Below are positions 1-5,157 of a stretch of 6,784 bases of DNA, piece after piece. The stretch is taken from assembly GCA_050998615.1 (NCBI GenBank), contig JBPCQA010000046.1, forward strand, positions 1 to 6,784, in the 5' to 3' direction. Source of the DNA: JBPCQA01 sp050998615. Lineage in GTDB: Bacteria > Actinomycetota > Actinomycetes > Propionibacteriales > Nocardioidaceae. Below the pieces are notes generated by a model. The model did not search any database and was not told where the DNA came from. It saw nothing but the letters and a program-made list of their open reading frames with translations. The position numbers were made by a program, and so were the translations under genes. The stretch's first letter is position 1. The number at the start of each line of letters is the position of its first letter.

Positions 1-111
1 GACTACTACACCCGGCTCCACCCCGACCGAACCAAGAACCGGGCACTCGCGCAACTACGAGACATGGGATACGACGTCACCCTGGCCCCACACCTGGCAG
101 CCTCTGGCTAG
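1..111 (+). CDS. Transposase, C-terminal fragment (5' end outside window)
   Basis: The open frame enters from the left edge and stops at TAG 109-111, giving 36 residues. Its tail (DYYTRLHPDR, then a short helix ending RDMGYDVTL) resembles the last segment of actinobacterial transposases: a basic helix followed by a short strand. I think IS110-type is possible but cannot assign the family from so little. Third codon positions are almost all G or C, so the frame is real. I found no clear terminal inverted repeat just after the stop, so the element end could not be placed. The neighbour on the right is a decayed gene on the opposite strand, which fits an insertion-rich region. Confidence 0.5.
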   Translation, partial: DYYTRLHPDRTKNRALAQLRDMGYDVTLAPHLAASG

Positions 112-132
112 GGAATCTTCGCGTCAGTGGGG

Positions 133-751
133 TCACATCTGTTTGAGCGTCCCGCAACACCCGCCCGGCAAGAATCCCGGTGAGCCAGTGTCTACCGGAA
201 CAGCGCACCCCGTCGCTCCTGACAGCGGGACCGCCCTCCTGGGTCCACTCCAAACCGTCATGGTGAGGCCAGATCGGGTTGACATGTTCAGCTGGCAGTA
301 CCGAGCGTTATCGAGAGCCTCCAGCAGCTCCTTGCCAGATCCCCCGCGGTCCTAACGACGCTGCGAGGGAGGCCGTCGAGGACTCGTTCGGAGGCAACGC
401 CCAACATGACTGACATACAGATAGCAACGAGGATGCATTGCCGGAAGCGCTTCCTCGACCCAGCGCTGCGGGGTCGATAGCTGGCGAGTGGTTGCGGAGG
501 CGCTGAAGGTACTCCTCTGGGTCACGCGGCTCCCAGGCGCCACCCGTTTGCAGCCTTGATTCCGAGACTGCTCGGTCGCCACCGCCAGTTGTCGGTGCCT
601 GAGCCCTGATCGGCGGGATCCAGGTAAATGAGACCCTCCCCGACCAACCCCAAACGGCCTCCCACCCGTCCTGCGTGGGGCAGTCTGCAGCCGACGCCAT
701 CGGCCCAACGACGTACGGATGACCGAACCGGTTGTCGGCCTGCGGCGTCAC
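133..751 (-). pseudogene. Decayed hypothetical protein gene (minus strand, frames interrupted)
   Basis: Protein-like sequence appears in two minus-strand frames, in order. Frame one, from about 751 to 484, carries DGWEAVWGWSGRVSFTW and later PRDPEEYLQRLRNHS. The other frame, from about 468 to 387, reads QRWVEEALPAMHPRCYLYVS and HVGRCLR. A stretch at about 387-355 reads better again in the first frame (NESSTASLAASL). The second frame then resumes after a TAG at 352-354 with KELLEALDNARYCQLNMSTR and SGLTMTVW, ending at TGA 133-135. At least two or three small indels are needed to join these. I do not recognise the family. The upstream limit is uncertain: 751 is only the first possible start of frame one. 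Confidence 0.45.
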
Positions 752-786
752 CGGGCGCTGGAGCAGTCTGGTCCGTAGATTTATAG

Positions 787-912
787 TGGCAACGCTACGA
801 GGACGCCGCGGACCGGATCACCGGATCCGAAGCGCGGGTCGCGGTCGACTGCACGCGGCTCGACGCCGTGGAGGTCGGCGCCACAGTCCGAAAAATCAAG
901 GTTCGCGTCATC
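787..912 (+). pseudogene. Short + strand coding remnant, unknown family
   Basis: After an in-frame TAG (784-786) the + strand reads WQRYEDAADRITGSE, then VAVDCTRLDAVEVG and ATVRKIKVRVI. Third positions are nearly all G or C and residues alternate acidic/hydrophobic as in a genuine soluble domain. The frame loses protein character after about 912, and there is no start codon. It therefore looks like an internal or C-terminal scrap of a larger gene, plausibly of phage or element origin given the neighbouring att site. The family is not recognised. A chance open frame in GC-rich DNA remains possible. Confidence 0.35.
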
Positions 913-1009
913 CCGAAGTTGGCCGCTCTACGTTGCTGTCACCGTTGCCGTCAATCGCCCGGGCCGAGGTCGAGGCGTTGGCCGGGAATGCCGCTGACCT
1001 AGGGAAACG

Positions 1010-1053
1010 TGGCGCGCTCGCAGGGATTCGGACCCCAACCTTTTGATCCGTAG
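1010..1053 (-). other. tRNA-Arg(ACG) 3'-half remnant, putative att site 1
   Basis: Read on the minus strand this is the 3' half of a tRNA: anticodon loop CTACGGA (anticodon ACG), variable region, T arm and acceptor strand ending GCGCCA. It matches the copy at 3358-3405 except for two substitutions and a one-base deletion. The T loop reads TCCGAAT instead of TTCGAAT, so this copy has drifted. No D arm or 5' acceptor strand follows, so it is not a functional tRNA. Such 3'-half copies are left when a tyrosine-recombinase element integrates into a tRNA gene; this is the inference here. Confidence 0.75.
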
Positions 1054-1064
1054 GCAAGTTCGGA

Positions 1065-1150
1065 GGTGGTAGCCGGTGGGAGCGGGTGGCCGTTTCAGGC
1101 TCAGTTGAGCCGTCCTGACGCCCAAGAGTCACATCGGTGGTAGCCGGTGG
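1065..1150. repeat. Two exact 15-bp direct repeats (GGTGGTAGCCGGTGG)
   Basis: GGTGGTAGCCGGTGG occurs at 1065-1079 and again at 1136-1150, 71 bp apart, just outside the tRNA remnant. A weaker third version overlaps the end of the first copy. A small inverted repeat (GGCTCA / TGAGCC, 1098-1111) lies between them. Iterated short repeats beside an attachment core resemble arm-type integrase or excisionase binding sites. No protein evidence supports this. Confidence 0.5.
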
Positions 1151-1161
1151 TAGTCCATCTC

Positions 1162-1180
1162 GTGAGAGATGTGGTGAGAG
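1162..1180. repeat. Paired GTGAGAG motif beside att site 1
   Basis: GTGAGAG occurs at 1162-1168 and 1174-1180. A similar pair (3523-3529 and 3534-3540) lies at about the same distance from the second tRNA remnant (109 versus 121 bp). The shared position suggests integrase arm sites, but 7-mers are short and chance is not excluded. Confidence 0.3.
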
Positions 1181-1185
1181 AAGAA

Positions 1186-1224
1186 GCGGCCCCAACCCCC
1201 ACGAGGATGGGGGGTCAGGGCCGC
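1186..1224 (-). terminator. Intrinsic terminator of the 62-aa minus-strand gene
   Basis: On the minus strand GCGGCCCTGACCCCC pairs with GGGGGTTGGGGCCGC around a short loop. The two non-Watson-Crick positions are U·G and G·U wobbles only in the minus-strand RNA; on the + strand they would be C/A mismatches. The stem is followed on the minus strand by TTCTTCTCTC. It lies 35 bp past the stop of the gene at 1260-1448, so orientation, distance and trailing pyrimidine tract all agree. Confidence 0.7.
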
Positions 1225-1259
1225 CACTGACCGCCGGAACCGCTGGCGGGCAAGGAGTA

Positions 1260-1448
1260 TTAGCCCTCCCGGCGGCCCTCCGCCACCCAGCGGCGTCGGA
1301 GGTATTCGAGGGACTCCCGCTCAGCGCGGCGGTGGAGTTCCAGATCGTGTCGTCTTTCGGCTTGGGCCACGGCTTCTCGCCCGGAGTTGCTGGGCCGTCC
1401 GACGTGACTGCGACATGCACTTTCAGAAACCTCGACACTCTCGTTCAC
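1260..1448 (-). CDS. Small basic/acidic helical protein, 62 aa, unknown function
   Basis: The start is GTG at 1448-1446 and the stop is TAA at 1262-1260. The first 20 residues are variable in codon use. The rest (SGREAVAQAERRHDLELHRR, then ESLEYLRRRWVAEGRREG) is a highly charged amphipathic helix with high G/C at third positions, which supports real coding. No signal peptide, membrane segment or cysteine motif is present apart from one Cys near the N-terminus. A convincing terminator follows at 1186-1224. It is divergent from the gene starting at 1475, with about 26 bp between starts, so the two could share a control region. Small charged proteins like this are common in actinobacterial integrative elements and phages. 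I do not recognise a family. No strong ribosome site precedes the GTG. Confidence 0.5.
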   Translation of the reverse strand: MNESVEVSESACRSHVGRPSNSGREAVAQAERRHDLELHRRAERESLEYLRRRWVAEGRREG

Positions 1449-1474
1449 GCGAAACCTAGAAGGAAGGCAAACTG

Positions 1475-1735
1475 ATGCCTAGCGGCTTCCCAGCACCCGA
1501 GAAACGGTGCGTTGGCAAGAACCAGCATGGCGAGCGTTGTGGCAAGGCGGGCGTCCCATGACCGAACCTCCCCGTTGTCGGTTCCACAATGGCCACAACG
1601 CTGCCGTGTTGGCGAAAGCCCAGGAACTCGCGATCAACGCGGTGCCGCCCAGCGGCGACGGCGACGGCGCCAAGCCTGCGCCCTGCCCTCAAACGCGCCG
1701 AACTCGCTGAGGCGGCCCAGGGCCATCCACTGTGA
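1475..1735 (+). pseudogene. Frameshifted Cys/His small phage-type protein
   Basis: ATG 1475 is preceded by a strong ribosome site (GAAGGAAGG, 1459-1467). The frame reads PEKRCVGKNQHGERCGKAGVP, then meets TGA at 1559. The adjacent frame continues MTEPPRCRFHNGHNAAVLAK from 1558. Joined, the product has C-x9-C, then C-x2-H with following Gly-His. This is the layout of the small zinc-binding proteins with a C...C...CxxHGG pattern seen near actinophage and prophage genes. A single base lost near 1555-1558 explains the break. Coding quality shifts again to the first frame towards the end (LKRAELAEAAQGHPL), stopping at TGA 1733-1735, so a second compensating indel is likely. It overlaps the next ORF by four bases. 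Confidence 0.55.
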
Positions 1736-1839
1736 GCGGCGGTCAGCCGTTTCACCACTTCCGCAAGGCTCCACAGCCGTGGCAGTCAGCGATCATCCAG
1801 CGGGCCGCTCTTCGCCAGGAGGAAATCATCCTTGGCTGA
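1732..1839 (+). CDS. 35-aa ORF translationally coupled to the Cys/His pseudogene
   Basis: GTG 1732-1734 overlaps the stop TGA 1733-1735 of the preceding frame (GTGA), the usual arrangement for coupled actinobacterial or phage genes. The product reads SGGQPFHHFRKAPQPW, then QSAIIQRAALRQEEIILG, and ends at TGA 1837-1839. Composition is protein-like, with a His/aromatic start and an amphipathic helix at the end. No family is recognised. The preceding gene is broken, so this ORF may be a remnant of the same small-gene cluster and no longer expressed. The 88 bp between it and the AraC gene hold no recognisable promoter. Confidence 0.45.
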   Translation: MSGGQPFHHFRKAPQPWQSAIIQRAALRQEEIILG

Positions 1840-1927
1840 CGGGGGCGCCGGCGGCTGGCATCCCATCAGCGGTCAAGACCGCAATCGCTGCAGGGACACG
1901 GCGCGTCGGAGTTGACAGGATCGAACC

Positions 1928-2872
1928 GTGGTGGAGGCAAACCGACTGCGTGGAATCCTCGAATTGGTTGAGGAAAGCTTAGACGAGCCGGATCTGCAAG
2001 GAGCGGACCTGGCCGGGCGGGCGTACCTATCGCGCTATTACTTCGACCGGCTGGTACAAGCGGCGCTCGGGGAGCCGCCAGGCCGGTTCCGGCGTCGCCT
2101 GCTACTTGAGCGGGCGGCACATCGGCTCACCACGGCCGGCGAAAACGTCATCGAGGTTGCGGCCGATGCCGGCTACGCCTCGCCGGACGCATTCACCAGG
2201 GCCTTCGTACGCGCATACCGGTGCACTCCGAGCGCCTACCGGCACGGCCACGGCCGCGACTACCGACTGCCGTCGGACAACGGCATCCACTTCCACCCAC
2301 CCAGCGGGCTGAGCCTGCCGGCACTCGACAGGAGCAGTTCTATGGACGTCCTCACTCGCATGTACGAGCACCACATCTGGCTCACTGGCGAAATCGTCGA
2401 ACGCCTCGACCGGCTCGACGACGCCGCCCTGGACGGCACGATCGAACTGGCCGTTGAAGGTATCGACGACCATCCCTCGCTGCGGGCCCTGGCGGACCGC
2501 CTAGTCCGCCAACTCGAGATGTGGGCAACCGCCATCGAGGGCGGCCAGCAGATCGCCGCCGGAGGGACCACCATCGCTCAACTCCGCGAGCGACTCTTAG
2601 CGGCGGAACCACGCTTCCGCGCCGCGGTCGTCGCCCCGGTGCAGGACGGGCGGGCCGAGGAGACGTTCGTTGACGCCACGTACGCGCCGCCGCAAACATT
2701 CTCACTCGGCGGCGTACTGGCGCACGTGCTGACCTTCTCGGCCGCCCGGCGAACCATGGCCGTCGGTGCGCTGACCAGCGCCGGCATCCCCGATCTCGGT
2801 GCGGGTGACCCGATGAGCTACGTTGGCGGGTCGGGTGCGGATGCCTCGACCATCAGCCGCAATTTCTCCTAG
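1928..2872 (+). CDS. AraC-family transcriptional regulator with C-terminal DinB domain
   Basis: This is an intact 314-residue cytoplasmic protein. Residues about 5-108 form a two-HTH AraC DNA-binding domain. The first HTH lies around LAGRAYLSRYYFDRLVQAAL; the second around VIEVAADAGYASPDAFTRAF, followed by the typical C-x-P-S-x-Y-R ending (residues 99-105). Residues about 138-300 look like a DinB/YfiT-type four-helix domain, with EHHIWLTGEIVERL (148-160) and AHVLTFSAARR (265-275) supplying candidate His ligands. The AraC-then-DinB order is a known actinobacterial architecture. Ligand and target are unknown. Tandem GTG codons occur at 1928 and 1931; AGGA at 1917-1920 sits 7 bases before the first. 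Third positions are strongly G/C. It is one of the few healthy genes here, and looks chromosomal rather than element-borne. Confidence 0.9.
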   Translation: MVEANRLRGILELVEESLDEPDLQGADLAGRAYLSRYYFDRLVQAALGEPPGRFRRRLLLERAAHRLTTAGENVIEVAADAGYASPDAFTRAFVRAYRCTPSAYRHGHGRDYRLPSDNGIHFHPPSGLSLPALDRSSSMDVLTRMYEHHIWLTGEIVERLDRLDDAALDGTIELAVEGIDDHPSLRALADRLVRQLEMWATAIEGGQQIAAGGTTIAQLRERLLAAEPRFRAAVVAPVQDGRAEETFVDATYAPPQTFSLGGVLAHVLTFSAARRTMAVGALTSAGIPDLGAGDPMSYVGGSGADASTISRNFS

Positions 2873-2932
2873 ACCCATGCGGCGCCGCGGCACTCGTGGA
2901 CGTCAGCACTGAACTGACCAGCGGAGGTAACC

Positions 2933-3166
2933 ATGCACCCATACCTTATGCCAGCGCCCGCTCATGAGCATCAGGCCGCGCTGCTACATGATGCGGACAC
3001 CGCGCGGATCGTACGCCGCGCCGCCGCCGACCGGAAAGTCACTCGCGTCGCTCCGGACCCCGACGCCAAGCCGGGCGGCCAATCGCCACGCTGGGGCGTC
3101 CTCTCGCGCCGGCTCGCCGCAGGCCGCCGCTCGCACAAGCCTGGCACAGCTGCGATTGGGCGTTGA
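2933..3166 (+). CDS. Small hypothetical protein, 77 aa
   Basis: ATG 2933 follows a near-ideal ribosome site (GGAGG, 2923-2927, spacing 5). The product begins HPYLMPAPAHEHQAALLHDA, then DTARIVRRAAADRK. This N-terminal pattern (short Met-x-Pro-Tyr start, His-rich helix with Leu-Leu, Ala/Arg-rich helix) resembles a common family of 70-80-residue uncharacterised actinobacterial proteins. The C-terminal half is basic and low in complexity. There is no signal peptide. It lies 60 bp after the AraC–DinB gene on the same strand and may be co-transcribed or have its own promoter. Function is unknown. Confidence 0.65.
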   Translation: MHPYLMPAPAHEHQAALLHDADTARIVRRAAADRKVTRVAPDPDAKPGGQSPRWGVLSRRLAAGRRSHKPGTAAIGR

Positions 3167-3170
3167 CCAG

Positions 3171-3284
3171 CATTACCGAACGAGATGTACTCATGAGGCC
3201 GACCGTCACGGCTTGATGCCTCCCCGATGGACCGGTCCATCGCACGATCCCGTCGTAGGTGGTTCGCTTCTTCGCCCAGCCCAT
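3171..3284 (-). pseudogene. Possible N-terminal fragment of a tyrosine integrase
   Basis: From ATG 3284 the minus strand reads GWAKKRTTYDGIVRWTGPSG, then RHQAVTVG. A short basic start followed by a strand carrying an R-W-x-x-P-x-G-R-type turn resembles the N-terminal arm-binding domain of actinobacterial tRNA-site integrases. The fragment lies about 70 bp beyond the tRNA-Arg remnant at 3358-3405, which fits. Evidence is thin: no catalytic domain is present, no ribosome site is visible, and the frame loses character after about 3171. Confidence 0.22.
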
Positions 3285-3357
3285 ACGAGCCCGCGATCAA
3301 ACTCCCTCCCCGCTCCCAAACCCAAGCTCGAAATTGCGCTGTGACATGGGGTTTTGC

Positions 3358-3405
3358 TGGCGCGCTCGGAGGGATTCGAACCCCCAACCTTTTGATCCGT
3401 AGTCA
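3358..3405 (-). other. tRNA-Arg(ACG) 3'-half remnant, putative att site 2
   Basis: On the minus strand it starts in the anticodon stem-loop (TGA, loop CTACGGA, TCA), continues through the variable loop and an intact T arm (GGGGG TTCGAAT CCCTC), and ends in acceptor strand CGAGCGC, discriminator G and CCA. Anticodon ACG specifies Arg. Upstream of the anticodon stem the homology stops: the D arm and 5' acceptor strand (expected GCGCTCG) are absent. It is therefore a 3'-half copy, as left at the distal end of a tRNA-integrated element. It is better conserved than the copy at 1010-1053 and lies in the same orientation. Confidence 0.8.
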
Positions 3406-3522
3406 CCTTAAGGCCATCCTGGCCTGTCCGGCTGCATTCTGGTGTGTCCGTGATATCCCCTACGAATAAGGGAATCCGGCGGTATCTCGTCTCAACGCGT
3501 CCGAGCCGATTCCACCCAGTCT

Positions 3523-3540
3523 GTGAGAGAACCGTGAGAG
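3523..3540. repeat. Paired GTGAGAG motif beside att site 2
   Basis: GTGAGAG occurs at 3523-3529 and 3534-3540, 121 bp past the tRNA remnant. It parallels the pair at 1162-1180. The 160 bp between the remnant and the next ORF otherwise hold no coding signal that I can support. Confidence 0.3.
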
Positions 3541-3612
3541 CGGTGACGCCACAGTCCAGCTCGACGCGATGGCCACAGGGAAGGCCGGCACGGCCCTGCT
3601 GGTCGCGTCTGG

Positions 3613-3753
3613 GTGGCGGACCTGAACGGGATGCTTGACGGGTTCGACCTGCTGCCCGCCCAAGACGCGATGACGCCGATCTCCAACGGGTGGTACGAGT
3701 TCGACGACGGCTCGACGTGGGTGCGGCAGGTCCGGCCTGCGACGAGAACCTAA
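3613..3753 (+). CDS. Small hypothetical protein, 46 aa (possibly 3' part of a broken gene)
   Basis: GTG 3613 opens a frame reading VADLNGMLDGFDLLPAQDAM, then TPISNGWYEFDDGSTWVRQV, ending at TAA 3751-3753. The acidic, aromatic C-terminal half and codon use look genuine. No good ribosome site precedes it. The adjacent frame just upstream (ATG 3569, KAGTALLVASGW, stop at 3623) also looks coding, so the two may be halves of one frameshifted gene. Similar wording (ATALLIAGAW) recurs at about 4458-4496. No family is recognised. Small proteins of this type occur in phage-like regions. Confidence 0.4.
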   Translation: MADLNGMLDGFDLLPAQDAMTPISNGWYEFDDGSTWVRQVRPATRT

Positions 3754-3832
3754 CTTGTCGGTCACCCTGCGGGACACCCGTCTCGGCAGTACCATCCCTC
3801 CACGGAGGACAGATCACAAACGGGACGGAACC

Positions 3833-4324
3833 ATGGGAAAGACACTCGTCGTAATCGCCGCCTTGTTGGTCGGGCTCACCGCATGCGGTGGTACTACCGC
3901 AGCCAAGAACGTGCGGCAAGCCGCGCCCCCCGTAAACGCCAAAGCCATGGCCGACTACAAGACGTGCGCACGTCAGATGACCCCGCTGTTGACGAAGCTG
4001 AAGGATCTAGATTCGCGCTTGGGTGTAGGGATGCAGCAGGCGGATTACAACACAGCCGTTGGGGATGCGAAGGTAGCTTACGATCAGATCACGCCGGGTG
4101 CTGTACCGGCAGACTGCACAAGCCAGGTATGGACGGCGCTTGAATCAGCACTGAACCGCTACATCAATGCGGACAATGTGTGGAGCAACTGCATCCAGGA
4201 CACCTACTGCACGATGGACACCGACGCGACGCCGAAAATGCAGGCTGCCTGGTCGAAGGCCAAGGCATCAATCCAGACGGCGACCACAAATCTCGGCTTC
4301 TTGAAGGTCGGCGCTCAGGGGTGA
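3833..4324 (+). CDS. Predicted lipoprotein, 163 aa, unknown function
   Basis: I choose ATG 3833 rather than the upstream in-frame start at 3755, because it opens a classic lipoprotein signal: MGK, hydrophobic TLVVIAALLVG, lipobox LTAC with Cys18, then Gly-Gly. A modest ribosome site (GGGACGG, 3822-3828) precedes it. After cleavage and lipid attachment the protein would sit on the outer face of the cytoplasmic membrane. The mature part (about 145 residues) is helical, with AMADYKTCARQMTPLLTKL and LESALNRYINADNVWSNC. Four further Cys (45, 95, 120, 126) could form two disulfides. No enzyme motif is seen. AT content and codon use are slightly less biased than in the AraC gene. A hairpin terminator follows at 4374-4409. 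Function is unknown. Confidence 0.85.
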   Translation: MGKTLVVIAALLVGLTACGGTTAAKNVRQAAPPVNAKAMADYKTCARQMTPLLTKLKDLDSRLGVGMQQADYNTAVGDAKVAYDQITPGAVPADCTSQVWTALESALNRYINADNVWSNCIQDTYCTMDTDATPKMQAAWSKAKASIQTATTNLGFLKVGAQG

Positions 4325-4373
4325 CCCCATACATGACGAAGCGCCCCGTTTCCCCACGCGCGCGCGGGCGTGA

Positions 4374-4409
4374 GGTCCCCGATCAGGGCAGTTGACCTGA
4401 TCGGGGACC
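4374..4409 (+). terminator. Perfect 14-bp-stem hairpin after the lipoprotein gene
   Basis: GGTCCCCGATCAGG (4374-4387) pairs perfectly with CCTGATCGGGGACC (4396-4409) around an 8-base loop, 50 bp after the lipoprotein stop. No T-run follows, as is common for actinobacterial terminators. Its position makes termination the simplest reading. It could also serve the minus strand. Confidence 0.6.
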
Positions 4410-4411
4410 CC

Positions 4412-4433
4412 AGGGGGTCGGTGAAATCTCCAC
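4412..4433. repeat. Exact 22-bp repeat, copy 1
   Basis: These 22 bases (AGGGGGTCGGTG, then AAATCTCCAC) recur exactly at 6473-6494 in the same orientation. Both flanks differ beyond the match, so it marks either a duplicated short element or a recombination junction. Read on the minus strand, both copies can encode GDFTDPL. Confidence 0.7.
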
Positions 4434-4532
4434 GGCGCCGGCCAGGCCTGGAAGCTCGCCACGGCCCTGCTGATCGCGGGCGCCTGGCTCAGCGACCCCG
4501 AGCAGGCAGCCCGGAACGAGCGGCGACCGTAG
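4425..4532 (+). pseudogene. Coding scrap with ATALLIAGAW motif
   Basis: A + strand frame following TGA 4422-4424 reads GQAWKLATALLIAGAWLSDP, then EQAARNERRP, stopping at TAG 4530-4532. It has no start codon. Codon bias and a hydrophobic helix followed by an acidic/basic tail look genuine. The central words parallel KAGTALLVASGW at 3581-3616, and the DNA shares CACGGCCCTGCTG, one differing base, then TCGCG. The two may be remnants of one gene family. It begins where the 22-bp repeat ends, which suggests truncation by that repeat. The family is not recognised. Confidence 0.35.
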
Positions 4533-4555
4533 GGTGTCTCCCAGATGGCGCGCGG

Positions 4556-4590
4556 CTCGAACCCCTGGAGAAGTTCTCCCAGGGTTCGAG
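4556..4590. repeat. Palindrome family member P1 (17-base arms)
   Basis: The core is GGAGAAGTTCTCC, centred on G4573. Fifteen of 17 arm positions pair. The only mismatches are at positions 7 and 8 from the centre, after which complementarity resumes for 9 bp (CTCGAACCC / GGGTTCGAG). Confidence 0.8.
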
Positions 4591-4612
4591 GGGGTGGAAA
4601 CTTTCCCTACCC
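4590..4612. repeat. Palindrome family member P2 (degenerate)
   Basis: The core is GGAAACTTTCC (4596-4606), centred on C4601. Mismatches at positions 6-8 are followed by three more pairs. It has the same layout as P1 but a weaker outer arm, and is only a few bases from it. Confidence 0.55.
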
Positions 4613-4636
4613 TCGCAGCCTCGCGGGACTCCGCTG

Positions 4637-4663
4637 AACGTTCCGGAAAGTTTCCGGAAGGTT
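4637..4663. repeat. Palindrome family member P3 (27 bp)
   Basis: Centred on G4650, with core TTCCGGAAA-G-TTTCCGGAA. Twelve of 13 arm positions pair; the single mismatch is at position 10. Confidence 0.8.
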
Positions 4664-4793
4664 TGAGATCGGTCCGAGTCCCCCGACGCTCCCTAACTCG
4701 CTCGGCGGTGGCATCTTCCCGAAGTGACCGGAGTCTGTCCCATCGGCGGCGAAGGGCCACACGTCGAAATGCTGGCGAGAGTCCGGTGCGTTA

Positions 4794-4821
4794 CCGAAAA
4801 CCGGAAGCTTCCGGTTTTCGG
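4794..4821. repeat. Perfect 28-bp palindrome
   Basis: CCGAAAACCGGAAG is followed directly by its exact reverse complement, with no spacer, centred on a HindIII-like AAGCTT. It lies inside the HTH/methyltransferase remnant, where it encodes AENRKLPVFG in the linker between the second HTH and the methylase start. It has no T tract and sits inside coding sequence. Confidence 0.9.
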
Positions 4822-5040
4822 CAAGCCATCCGCTCACAGTCTGTTGTGGAACGCCGATGCGCTCGCTAACTTGCGGCTCACTCAGACAGTCCAGCCCACG
4901 CATCCCACGCCGCGGCCTTCTGCGCTTCCTTCTCGTCGCGGCGGGCGTCCCGCGTGTACGTCTCAGCGGTCGCTCCCGACACGGACAGTAGCTCGGCGAT
5001 CTCCGCGTAGATCCCGCGAGCTCGGCGCGGGACTGCGGTG

Positions 5041-5067
5041 CCCGACTGGAGAAGTTCTCCCATCGGG
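5041..5067. repeat. Palindrome family member P5 (27 bp)
   Basis: The core is GGAGAAGTTCTCC, centred on G5054, identical to P1 over the inner 17 bases, with the same mismatches at positions 7-8. Outer arms are CCCGA/TCGGG rather than P1's CGAACCC/GGGTTCG, so the arms differ but remain complementary. Confidence 0.8.
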
Positions 5068-5157
5068 TCAGCCCCACACGCGCCCGGTCGCGAGCTGGGC
5101 GCGATGCATAAGATCAACCCCCCTAGCGGATAAGTCAGCCGCGTCGTGCGGTTGGCC

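Larger units (their letters stand above)
4697..5117 (-). pseudogene. HTH linker and start of DNA methyltransferase domain from a ParB/methyltransferase fusion, truncated and frameshifted
   Basis: One minus-strand frame (about 5024-4899) reads IYAEIAELLSVSGATAETYT, then RDARRDEKEAQKAAAWDAW, an HTH followed by a charged helix. At about 4898 the adjacent frame takes over with CLSEPQVSERIGVPQQTVSG and WLAENRKLPVFG, a second HTH. It continues PDSRQHFDVWPFAADG and HFGKMPPP to about 4697. From memory this order matches actinobacterial and phage proteins with an N-terminal ParB domain, HTH region and C-terminal DNA adenine/cytosine-N4 methylase, whose catalytic domain starts with such a DVW...HFGKMP segment. 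The catalytic motifs (FxGxG, DPPY) are missing: homology stops near 4697, just before the P1-P3 palindromes. A single-base indel joins the two frames. The matching ParB domain lies at 6418-6080. Non-functional. Confidence 0.65.

Noticed and set aside
1010..1053. Functional tRNA gene
   Set aside because: Only the 3' half is present, the T loop is mutated, and no D arm or matching 5' acceptor strand follows.
908..1438. Long minus-strand open frame over the first tRNA remnant
   Set aside because: Proline/serine-rich shadow frame containing the tRNA-derived DQKVGVRIP; it also conflicts with the better-supported 62-aa gene and its terminator.
1913..1918. TTGACA, a perfect -35 hexamer
   Set aside because: It lies 10 bases before the AraC GTG start, so its -10 would fall inside the gene and no TAnnnT is correctly spaced.
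2102..2705. Minus-strand open frames inside the AraC–DinB gene
   Set aside because: These are shadows of a well-supported gene, with arginine/serine-rich composition typical of antisense GC-rich frames.
3206..3919. Long minus-strand open frame (237 codons) over the second tRNA remnant
   Set aside because: It includes the translation typical of a tRNA 3' end (DQKVGGSNPS), has poor protein character, and overlaps the + strand 46-aa ORF and the lipoprotein start.
4556..4663. Tandem intrinsic terminators
   Set aside because: There are no T tracts, members of the family occur in former coding sequence, and their shared architecture with copies at 5041 and 6037 fits a repeat family better.
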